The notes under the pieces were generated by a model that was not told where the DNA came from, did not search any database, and saw only the letters and a program-made list of their open reading frames with translations. Positions 34,251 to 41,324 of a stretch of 41,324 nucleotides of DNA are shown here, one piece after another. Positions within the stretch are counted from its first letter, which is position 1. Every line of letters starts with the position of its first letter. Made by a program: the position numbers and the translations under genes. The DNA lies in NCBI GenBank assembly GCA_900469475.1, contig UBXG01000021.1:1-41324 (forward strand). Reading direction: 5' to 3'. This DNA is from Hyphomicrobiales bacterium. Lineage in GTDB: Bacteria; Pseudomonadota; Alphaproteobacteria; Rhizobiales; Rhizobiaceae.

Positions 34251-35201
34251 ATGGAACGCAAGAACAAAAAAAATATACTTGTAGCGCTTACTGCAGCTTC
34301 CTTCGCTCTCGGTCTATCGTCACCGGCCGCTAGCATGGCGGCGAACGGCGATACCGTCCGCCCCGTCGTCAAGCTGCTTCAGGATCCGTTGGTGGATACG
34401 GCCATCGATTTCTTTGCACCCACCATAGGAAACGCCGCAAAAGCGATTAGCGGCGTCGACCTCGCTACGCTGAACCAGAGCCTTGTCGTTGCGCCAGGCG
34501 GCCTTCCGCATAATGACCTGACCGCATCCGAGCCGGTGCGTCCCGCAAAGCCAAGCAACGTTCCTTTGGGCGACTCGGTATTCGGAACCGTCGCCATTCC
34601 CTTCAAACATCTTGCCGCACGTAACAATTTCGCCGGCCCGCTCGCCGAAATCCGCTCGGGTAAATCGCTCGATTGCGGTGCAGGTGGATGCAACGCAGCC
34701 GAAACCGCCATCGCTGCGGCTGAAACAAAGATTGCTGGCGCCTCGATCCGCGACAAGATCAATAACATTAATTACGCGGTCAACCATGCCATCCGCTACG
34801 CCAGCGACATGGAAACCTATCACGTGGCGGATTACTGGGCTAAGCCGAGCGAGGCCCTGTCGCACCAGCAGGGCGACTGCGAGGATTATGCTATATTGAA
34901 GATGGCAGCACTCTATAATGCAGGCGTCGATCTCGACCACATGGCGTTGGTCGTTCTCTTCGATCAGCAGCGGCATTTCTATCACGCCGTCCTGTCGGTC
35001 TCCGTCAACGGCAACAATCTCATCCTCGACAACATGCGCGACGAGGTCTTGTCCGACAAACGTATTTCGGAATATCTGCCGCTATACTCGATCGTCGCAG
35101 ATCGCGGCTATCTGCATGGCTCGCGCGATCCTCACGCACAAGCTGTTGCAACCGCTGTGCCGCTCGCCAAGGTGGTCCCCGGCGAAGGCGAGATCCACTA
35201 A
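34251..35201 (+). CDS. LapG-like periplasmic cysteine protease (BTLCP, DUF920/C93)
   Basis: This 316-residue protein has a signal peptide (about residues 1-30, SSPAASMA) and a transglutaminase-like cysteine protease domain. The catalytic triad is readable: Cys210 in QQGDCEDYA, His245 in YHAVLSV and Asp260 in LILDN. The acidic residues flanking the cysteine correspond to calcium-binding positions described for LapG. Such proteases cleave the N-terminus of giant type I-secreted adhesins to release them. Here it lies between the adhesin and the secretion operon, matching the known genomic link of this family to type I secretion. About 150 residues between signal and catalytic domain are unusually long and include DCGAGGC. 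No LapD-like inhibitor gene is in the window. Confidence 0.85.
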   Translation: MERKNKKNILVALTAASFALGLSSPAASMAANGDTVRPVVKLLQDPLVDTAIDFFAPTIGNAAKAISGVDLATLNQSLVVAPGGLPHNDLTASEPVRPAKPSNVPLGDSVFGTVAIPFKHLAARNNFAGPLAEIRSGKSLDCGAGGCNAAETAIAAAETKIAGASIRDKINNINYAVNHAIRYASDMETYHVADYWAKPSEALSHQQGDCEDYAILKMAALYNAGVDLDHMALVVLFDQQRHFYHAVLSVSVNGNNLILDNMRDEVLSDKRISEYLPLYSIVADRGYLHGSRDPHAQAVATAVPLAKVVPGEGEIH

Positions 35202-35263
35202 TCGAACCCGCCTGCCAGCCGTTTCGGAGGCAGCATCGCATCACGAAAGCGACGGCATTCTCA

Positions 35264-35926
35264 CTAAACGGACAGATAGCCGATCAACATCAATGCCTCA
35301 TGCGTCGGTGCCAATGCCAGACTGATCTGGCCCGTCAGCGATTGCTGACCAAGACCGATCTTGAATCCAGTGTTCAGCGTCCTGCCGCGATTGAGCGACA
35401 GGACGGAAAGCACCTCTTGAATCTGAGTGTCGATCGACAGGCGTAACGTTCGAGCCGTCTGCTGGACATCATCAATCATAGGCAGGCGATGACGCAGCAT
35501 CTTCAGGAAGGCATCGTTGAAGAGTTTGATCCCGCGCTCCTTTGTCAGCACCACCGCTGGCGTCGGCGACGCTTGAAGGACTGCATTGAGATTGGTCAGC
35601 GATGCGACATCCTCGACGGCATCGAGACGCCTCAGCGCCCATTTAAAGCTCAGCACGCGCAACAAGGAGGTAAGGTTACCCGTTTCGGGCATATCGGCTG
35701 CCGTGGCGGACACTAGATCGCCGATGCTGATACCGCCGGCCTCTGCCATTCGTCCAAGACCATCCCAATAGATGCGCTCCAGGCGAATACCACGACGCTC
35801 GCCGCCGCCCGTTACCGCGCGGAAACGCGGTTCTAGCTCGTCGCCATCGACCGAGGGCAAGGCTTCCTCCCGGAGTGTCATTGCCGCTTCGTCCTTCCCG
35901 GTTCCTTTGCGCATGGCTGCTGTCAC
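35264..35926 (-). CDS. Ribbon-helix-helix / PAS-like regulatory protein
   Basis: This 220-residue protein has an N-terminal RHH_4-type ribbon-helix-helix motif (about residues 42-95: RRGIRLERIYWDGLGRMAEA, then ISIGDLVSA). A middle region (about 110-150) reads like the start of a PAS fold (LNAVLQASPTPAVVLTKERG, FNDAFLKML). The GTG start overlaps the stop of the fusion-protein gene (35923-35926), so it is translationally coupled as the last gene of the secretion operon. An ATG four codons later is also possible. It probably regulates transcription of this operon or the adhesin. I do not know a characterised protein with this combination. Confidence 0.68.
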   Translation of the reverse strand: MTAAMRKGTGKDEAAMTLREEALPSVDGDELEPRFRAVTGGGERRGIRLERIYWDGLGRMAEAGGISIGDLVSATAADMPETGNLTSLLRVLSFKWALRRLDAVEDVASLTNLNAVLQASPTPAVVLTKERGIKLFNDAFLKMLRHRLPMIDDVQQTARTLRLSIDTQIQEVLSVLSLNRGRTLNTGFKIGLGQQSLTGQISLALAPTHEALMLIGYLSV

Positions 35927-37224
35927 CGTTCCGTGAGCGCCTCGGAGCGCGCCTTGTTGATCGGCTTCATCAGATAGGTGAGAATTGCCTTGTGGCCCGT
36001 CAGAATCTCGGCTGAGGCCACCATGCCGGGGATGATCGGATAATGCTTGCCGTCTCGCTCCAGCGCCGATTTGTCGGTTTTGATGCGTACGAGGTAATAG
36101 GTTTCGTTCTTGTCCTTTTCGACAAGGCTGTCGGCGGATACGTTGACGACCTTGCCGTCCAAGGCGCCGAAGATCGAGAAATCGTAAGCCGAGATCTTAA
36201 TGATCGCCGGCTGGCCGATACGCACAAACGCGACGTCGCGGGGCGAGATCTTCGCCTCGATCAGAAGAGTATCCGCTGTCGGGACGACACCAGCGATGAC
36301 CTTACCGGCGTCGACGTAGGCGCCAATTGTATTGACTTCCAGGGTGTTGACGATGCCGTCCACCGGTGAGCGGATATCCGTGTGCTTGACCCGATCGGAT
36401 GCACCGCGGATCGTCTCGTCGACGACCGAAAGTTCCGACAGTGCCTGGCCCTTGTCGGTCAAGGCCTGCTGGCGCAACTGGAGTCCGAGGTCGCCAACCT
36501 GTAACGTCGCCTCCTTGATGGCTGACTGCAGGCGATCGAGGCTTTCGACATAGACCTTAAGCTGCCCCTGCAGGTCGACAAGCTCTCGCTGAACTTTGAG
36601 GACTTCCGTTTGAGCAACGAGCTTTTTCTCACCAAGCGGCTTCAGCAAATCATATTGCTTCTGCGCGCCGACGATGTTCTGCGTCAAACGGTCTATGTTG
36701 GCGTGGGCTTCTTCCAGCTCGTTTTGATGTTGCTTCAGGCGCTGGTCGAGAACATCGAGCTTGTTCTTATAGGAAGCGCGATCCGCCTCGAAGAGCTTTT
36801 CCTCGTTGTCGCAGACGTTTTTTGCGGTGGCAAGAATATCAGCCGGGCAGACGAACTGTGCGTCTAAGGCGCCCGCCTCCTCCAAGGCCAGGCGCTCAAC
36901 CTTGGCGCCGAGCGCGCGAGCCTTGGCAACCGATTCGCCAAGCGTCGACGCCGTCGTGGTATTGTCGAGCTGGACCAGCATATCGCCCTTGTGGACGATC
37001 TGCCCGAGATTGACGTTGATCTCCTGGACGATGCCAGGCTCGGACGATTGCACGATCTGCGTCTTCGATACCGGTATCACCTTCCCTTCGCCGCGTGCGA
37101 TCTCGTCGATGTCGGCAAAAGCCGCCCAGGCGATGAAAGCAACGATGATCAGGGCACAAAGACCGAGGATTAGCCGCGCGAAGAACGGCGGATTGTCGTG
37201 GACGTTATGGCGAGAGGCACGCAT
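35923..37224 (-). CDS. Type I secretion membrane fusion protein, HlyD/LapC-like
   Basis: This 433-residue adaptor has one N-terminal membrane helix (about 15-37), a lipoyl half (VQSSEPGIVQEINVNLGQIV), a long coiled-coil hairpin with many Gln/Glu/Lys (about 100-270), a second lipoyl half (DIRSPVDGIVNTLEV) and a beta-barrel with ISPRDVAFVRIGQ. Its ATG overlaps the TAA of the upstream ABC gene by one base (TAATG). With the ABC and TolC-like proteins it forms a complete tripartite exporter, most likely for the giant adhesin encoded 3.4 kb away. Confidence 0.92.
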   Translation of the reverse strand: MRASRHNVHDNPPFFARLILGLCALIIVAFIAWAAFADIDEIARGEGKVIPVSKTQIVQSSEPGIVQEINVNLGQIVHKGDMLVQLDNTTTASTLGESVAKARALGAKVERLALEEAGALDAQFVCPADILATAKNVCDNEEKLFEADRASYKNKLDVLDQRLKQHQNELEEAHANIDRLTQNIVGAQKQYDLLKPLGEKKLVAQTEVLKVQRELVDLQGQLKVYVESLDRLQSAIKEATLQVGDLGLQLRQQALTDKGQALSELSVVDETIRGASDRVKHTDIRSPVDGIVNTLEVNTIGAYVDAGKVIAGVVPTADTLLIEAKISPRDVAFVRIGQPAIIKISAYDFSIFGALDGKVVNVSADSLVEKDKNETYYLVRIKTDKSALERDGKHYPIIPGMVASAEILTGHKAILTYLMKPINKARSEALTER

Positions 37225-39377
37225 TATTGCACCGCCTTGCGCTGCATCGCCTCGATGACAGCGTTCTTTGGTCCATCGGCGATGATGCGACCCTTCTCGA
37301 TGACGATCAGCCGGTCGACGAGCTCCAGCATGCTGTGACGGTGGGTTGCAACCAGCAGCGTGGTTTGCGGGCCGAATGCCTGGGTCAGCTTGCTGATGAG
37401 ATGGCGCTCGCTTGCCAAATCCATCGCGCCGGACGGCTCGTCAAGAAAGACGATCTTCGGCCGGATCAAGAGCAGGCGAGCTATGGTCAACGCCTGCTTT
37501 TGGCCGTTCGAGAGGTTCGCGCCGCGCTCGCCGACCGGCATGTCGAAACCGCGTGGGTGCAGGGCAACGAACTCTTCAACGCCGGTCATGCGCGAAACGG
37601 CCAATAGTTCCTCGTCGCTGGCATCAGCGCGGCCGAGCAGCAGGTTTTCCTTCACCGTGCCGGAGAACAGGTCCGACGACTGGCCGGCGACGGCGACGGC
37701 GGCGCGCACCTCGGCCATATGATATTGCCGTATATCGACGCCATCGATCAGCACACGGCCGTTGGAAGGCTGGAACAGCCCATCGAGAAGCCGGCCGAGG
37801 GTCGTCTTGCCCGACCCAATACGGCCGATGATCCCGATCTTTTCGCCAGGCGCAACCGTAAAGGAAAGCTGATTGATAACCGCCTGGTCGGAGCCAGGAT
37901 ACTGGAAGGAAACGTTCTGGAAGCTGAATCCACCACCAGTGATCTGCCGATTGACGAAGCCGACCGTCGACGGCCGGTCATCGGGCTGCTCCATGATCTT
38001 GTCGAGAATACGCAGGGACATGGTAGCCTGGCGGAACCGCGCAAGCGTCATGGCGATCTGCCCGAACGGCGCACCAGCGCGGCCCGCCAGCATGACGGTG
38101 GCGACGATCGCGCCCATGGCAATTTTTCCATCGGCGAATTCGTAGGTGCCTGCCACGACGATGAGTACACTGACCATCTGTTGCAAAAACATCGTCATGT
38201 TCATGGCGTTCGACGAGATGTGCTTGATGTCTTCGCTAGTCCGGCTCGAATATTTCGTTAGCTCCTGCCAGCGGCGCAGCATTGTTGCCTCTGCGCGCAA
38301 GCTTTTTAGCGTCTCGATCGTTGAAATGGTCTCGACAAGCAGCGACTGGCGGCGCGAGGCTTCGTTCGTCGCCGTCGCCATGCGCTTGCCAATCTGTGAC
38401 TGGGCGACAAGACCGATCGTCACCGAAAGGACGAAAGCGGCAGCCGGAATGATCACGAGCCAGTCGGCGATCAAATAGATGACGACCAGGAAGATCACGA
38501 CGAAAAGACTGTCGATCAGCACGCCGATCGTGTTCGAGGTGAAGAACTCGCGCACGAACTCATACTGTGTCACGCGATTGGCATATTCTCCGGTCGACAT
38601 CGGACGGGACGCCAGGGTTGAATTCAGGATCTTGTCGAAGATCAACTGCGAGAGCCGCAAATCCGCCTTGCGGCCCGCATAGTCGATCAGCGATGCGCGG
38701 GCTGTTTTCAGAAGAAAATCGAAGAGATAGGCCAAAGAAATGCCGGCGGTCAGTACCCAGAGTGTCGGGAATGCTTTGTTCGGCAGGACCCGATCATAGA
38801 CGTTCATGGTAAAAAGCGGTGAGGCCAACGCGATGACGTTGATGAACAGCGCCGCCAGCATGACGCGGGCGTAGGTGCGCCAATACGGTACCAACGCCGT
38901 TGCCAACCAGTGCCGCTTCTCGATCTCCATGGCATGGCCGACGCGCGCTTCTTCGGACGAATTCTGATAGTAGAGGGTGAAGGCAAATGCCGATTGCGGA
39001 TTAAGCGCGGTAAGCTCCTCCCGCGTCAAACAGGTTGCCGTGCCGGCGACTGGTACAATATCGGTGACGTAAGAACCGCTTTCGGTCATTTCGAGCAATG
39101 GCAGAACGCCACCACCAGCAAAGGTGACGATAGCGGGACAGTCGAAATTGCCGAGCCGGCAATCTCGTTGCGTATGCTTCAGGACCTGGAGACCGATGCG
39201 TTCCGACAACCGTTCGACATCGTCCAGCTCCATGGTTTCCAGAATTTCGTCCGGAACGCCTGAAAACAGTACAGTGTCCGAGCTCGGGCGACCGTAAAAC
39301 GCAGCGACCGATTTGAATGCCGACTTGAAAGTCTGCAGCGAGACGCTCGCAGACACGTCAGGTGCTACGTTCAACAT
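37224..39377 (-). CDS. Type I secretion ABC transporter with degenerate C39-like domain, LapB-like
   Basis: This 717-residue transporter has an N-terminal domain (about 1-150) in the position of C39 peptidases but without a catalytic cysteine near its start, i.e. a C39-like domain that binds substrate without cleaving it, as in LapB and HlyB. Membrane helices span about 165-440. The ATPase carries Walker A GRIGSGKTT (518-526), Walker B IVFLDEP (642-648) and H-loop His679. The signature is LSNGQ (622-626) instead of LSGGQ, and the Q-loop region reads VAGQSSDLF. It differs clearly from the shorter PrtD-like transporter at 4234-5985. It follows the TolC-like gene by 26 bases and overlaps the fusion-protein gene by one base. 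Confidence 0.92.
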   Translation of the reverse strand: MLNVAPDVSASVSLQTFKSAFKSVAAFYGRPSSDTVLFSGVPDEILETMELDDVERLSERIGLQVLKHTQRDCRLGNFDCPAIVTFAGGGVLPLLEMTESGSYVTDIVPVAGTATCLTREELTALNPQSAFAFTLYYQNSSEEARVGHAMEIEKRHWLATALVPYWRTYARVMLAALFINVIALASPLFTMNVYDRVLPNKAFPTLWVLTAGISLAYLFDFLLKTARASLIDYAGRKADLRLSQLIFDKILNSTLASRPMSTGEYANRVTQYEFVREFFTSNTIGVLIDSLFVVIFLVVIYLIADWLVIIPAAAFVLSVTIGLVAQSQIGKRMATATNEASRRQSLLVETISTIETLKSLRAEATMLRRWQELTKYSSRTSEDIKHISSNAMNMTMFLQQMVSVLIVVAGTYEFADGKIAMGAIVATVMLAGRAGAPFGQIAMTLARFRQATMSLRILDKIMEQPDDRPSTVGFVNRQITGGGFSFQNVSFQYPGSDQAVINQLSFTVAPGEKIGIIGRIGSGKTTLGRLLDGLFQPSNGRVLIDGVDIRQYHMAEVRAAVAVAGQSSDLFSGTVKENLLLGRADASDEELLAVSRMTGVEEFVALHPRGFDMPVGERGANLSNGQKQALTIARLLLIRPKIVFLDEPSGAMDLASERHLISKLTQAFGPQTTLLVATHRHSMLELVDRLIVIEKGRIIADGPKNAVIEAMQRKAVQ

Positions 39378-39403
39378 GAACTATCCAATTCGGATCGTAA
39401 CGA

Positions 39404-40840
39404 TTAACGAATCGGCTCGAGCAGATCCATCGGCAAGCCGGGCTTCTGATGCGAGTCGTATTTGGTATATCCGGGATCAGCCGTATTCGACGAAACAGCG
39501 AACTGATCACGGGCATAAGGCGTCGCCTGATCGACCGGCTTCAACTTCATCGTCGACAACAGGCTGCCCGATGCCGCAAGGATCTTGTATTCGGCAAAGA
39601 GCGACGCAACCTCCGCCGTCTTGGCCAAAACCTCGGTGTTGAAGCGGGTGTTCTGCGCATCCAGCAAATCCAGCAACGAGCGCTGACCAACCTTGAATTG
39701 CTCGCGATAGGACGTTACGAGCTGAGCATTGGTCTTTTCCTGGCCGTCCAGGATATGAGCCAGCTGTCCCTGGTTGGCGCGCTCGCTCCACGCTGAGCGG
39801 ACAGATTCATCGACCTCGCGGTAAGTCTGGCTCAGTGCGAAGCGCTGCTCGGCGGCGCGACGAACTAGCTCCTGTTGATGAGCGGTATCGATGCCGCCAT
39901 GGTAGAGGTTCCACTTGGCGACGACACCGACCTGGACGTCGCTTGTATTACCCTTGTTGCCGTCGACGTCGTCACCGATGCGGGCGCTTCCGACGAGGTC
40001 GAGCCGCGGCAGAAATGCAGATTTGGAGCCGCGCACGTCGGCATCGGCAGCATTGACATCAGCCTTGGCCGACGAGATCTGCGGATTGTTCTTCTGGGCG
40101 ATGAAGACCGCGTCGTCCAACGTCTTAGGCAGGGAACGCGCAACGGAAGCGGGACGATTCGCATTGCTAATCGGCTCGCCGACGACCTGAAGGAAACGAA
40201 TCTTCGTCGCGTCGAGTTCCTTCTTTGCCTCCTGAAGACGGGCGTTGGCCGCCTGCAGGCGCTCGCCACCCTGAAGACGATCGGCATCCGTGAGCGCGCC
40301 ACCCTTGATGCTGTCCTCGATGTTGCCAACCATCTGCTTGTGGAAGGCGACATTCTTTTCCGCAGCCGCAACGATCTCCATTTGCAGCTGATACTCGAGA
40401 TAATCCTGTGTCACTTCCAACGCTAAGGCTTCCGAGCGCTGTTGGACCCGAAAGGATGCGCCGTCGACACGAGCTGCCTGCTTGTCCTTCTGTGCCTTGC
40501 GGTCACCGCCGTCAAACAACGTCTGAGTAATAGTCAAGCTTACATCAGAGGGATTCAGGTAATCGTGAGTACGCGACAAGGCTCCGGATGTGACATCCGA
40601 CAGTCTACGGCGACCATAACCGGACTCGAGGTCGACCGAAGGCAGGTAAAGCCCTCGCGCCTGACGCAATTGAAACTCGGTTGCCTCGCGATCCTGCGCA
40701 GCCTGCATGATCTGGGGGTTGGTTTTCATTGTCTTGTCGATCGCCTGCTGCAATGTCATAGCGCCAGCAGAGCCACTCGATAAAGAAATCATGGCCATCG
40801 AAATGCCGATTGCCGCCATCAATCGCGTCTTATGAGACAA
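39404..40840 (-). CDS. TolC-family outer-membrane channel, LapE-like
   Basis: This 478-residue protein has a signal peptide (about residues 1-27, ending GSAGA) and two TolC-type halves, seen in the paired motifs LQQAIDKTMKTNPQI (29-43) and LDDAVFIAQKNNPQI (about 243-257), with SLTITQTLFDGGDRK and a later WNLYHGG. The start appears to be a TTG at 40840, with GGGGAAGGG 9 bases upstream; the next ATG (40819) is too far from that site. It is the first gene of the adhesin-secretion operon. It is the only TolC-like gene in the window, so it could also serve the protease exporter. Confidence 0.9.
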   Translation of the reverse strand: MSHKTRLMAAIGISMAMISLSSGSAGAMTLQQAIDKTMKTNPQIMQAAQDREATEFQLRQARGLYLPSVDLESGYGRRRLSDVTSGALSRTHDYLNPSDVSLTITQTLFDGGDRKAQKDKQAARVDGASFRVQQRSEALALEVTQDYLEYQLQMEIVAAAEKNVAFHKQMVGNIEDSIKGGALTDADRLQGGERLQAANARLQEAKKELDATKIRFLQVVGEPISNANRPASVARSLPKTLDDAVFIAQKNNPQISSAKADVNAADADVRGSKSAFLPRLDLVGSARIGDDVDGNKGNTSDVQVGVVAKWNLYHGGIDTAHQQELVRRAAEQRFALSQTYREVDESVRSAWSERANQGQLAHILDGQEKTNAQLVTSYREQFKVGQRSLLDLLDAQNTRFNTEVLAKTAEVASLFAEYKILAASGSLLSTMKLKPVDQATPYARDQFAVSSNTADPGYTKYDSHQKPGLPMDLLEPIR

Positions 40841-41324
40841 ATCTAATATCCCTTCCCCAAACTATACTTTATGGATAAACTTTATAAATCTTGTTCATCT
40901 ACGGATGTAGACGAAATCACGTTTATTTGTAAAACGGATTCATATTTAACCTCCTGAAACAGTTAATATCGGAGAACACAAGCATTTTCACTGGAAATTC
41001 ATTGACTATTTTTGGGATATTAACCGTCACAGTTTATGTGTTGCATCGTCGCAACAAGAATATTAGCCAACAAACATAGAACTTACATAATTTTTCCAAC
41101 CACTCGCTGTCACGACTACGCGTAAACACTAGAAATATTAGGAAGAACTTACTGGCGTGCAGACCTCTCCAGAAGCAGGGCTGACGTTAAAGGCCGGCCG
41201 ACCACTCTTCGAAGACTGACGAGGCCTGTCATGTCCGCAGGAAGCGGCGGTACGGCCGAAGCTGGAATCCGTGATAATTGATGTCGGCGCTCGCCGCGGT
41301 TAGGTTTGACCTGCCATGGAACTT
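40841..41324. other. AT-rich upstream region of the secretion operon and unassigned right end
   Basis: Bases 40860-41150 are clearly AT-richer than the coding DNA and carry TTAACC (40949-40954) and further TTAA elements, consistent with promoter and regulator sites for the minus-strand operon. Bases 41160-41324 are GC-richer and hold no convincing frame; they may be the edge of another element outside the window. Confidence 0.35.

Noticed and set aside
41160..41324. Possible insertion-sequence end at the right edge of the window
   Set aside because: The GC shift and a vaguely IS-end-like terminus are suggestive only; no transposase frame or inverted repeat is visible inside the window.

Overview
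The window looks like a chromosomal or large-replicon segment of an alphaproteobacterium of the Rhizobiaceae (Rhizobium/Agrobacterium type). This rests on high-GC coding sequence, a DUF982-type protein (a family concentrated in rhizobia), an ECF sigma factor/NrsF pair of the SigF type, IS3/IS407-like relics, and two alphaproteobacterial-style type I secretion loci. Assignments come from reading the sequence and recognising families; no database search was run.

Layout. (1) 1-521: two decayed transposase fragments. (2) 876-5985, minus strand: a compact type I secretion operon (ABC transporter, membrane fusion protein) whose last gene is its probable cargo, a serralysin-family (M10) zinc metalloprotease with a short RTX block and a C-terminal array of six repeats. 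(3) 5986-7646: a sparse region with small uncertain ORFs, a hairpin terminator, a possible structured element and tRNA-Gln(CTG). (4) 7808-12120: a metal-stress island. The ECF sigma factor gene and its NrsF-type membrane anti-sigma factor diverge from a bufferin operon: two tandem bufferin precursors, the MNIO enzyme BufB, its partner BufC, and a DoxX-like membrane protein. Both divergent promoters carry the same GTAAC / 16-bp spacer / CGTAGA signature, so the sigma factor probably drives itself and the operon. (5) 12238-16274: a PhyH-like dioxygenase, a DUF1003 membrane protein, a small hypothetical gene and a DUF982 gene.

(6) 16488-40840: a surface-adhesion island. It holds a CHASE-GGDEF-EAL cyclic-di-GMP enzyme; a 4466-residue repeat-rich RTX adhesin on the minus strand; a divergent periplasmic-binding-protein-like lipoprotein; a LapG-like (BTLCP) periplasmic cysteine protease; and a four-gene minus-strand operon of TolC-like outer-membrane protein, ABC transporter with degenerate C39-like domain, HlyD-type fusion protein and a ribbon-helix-helix/PAS-like regulator. 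The likely logic is that the three secretion proteins export the adhesin, the LapG-like protease trims or releases it in the periplasm, and cyclic-di-GMP controls this. No LapD-type receptor and no canonical LapA retention module or TAAG cleavage site is visible, so the control circuit may differ from the Pseudomonas Lap system.

(7) 40841-41324: an AT-rich upstream region and an unassigned GC-richer end. The most interesting parts are the sigma/NrsF-bufferin unit with its matching promoters and internal hairpin, and the adhesin island with a LapG-like protease but no visible LapD.
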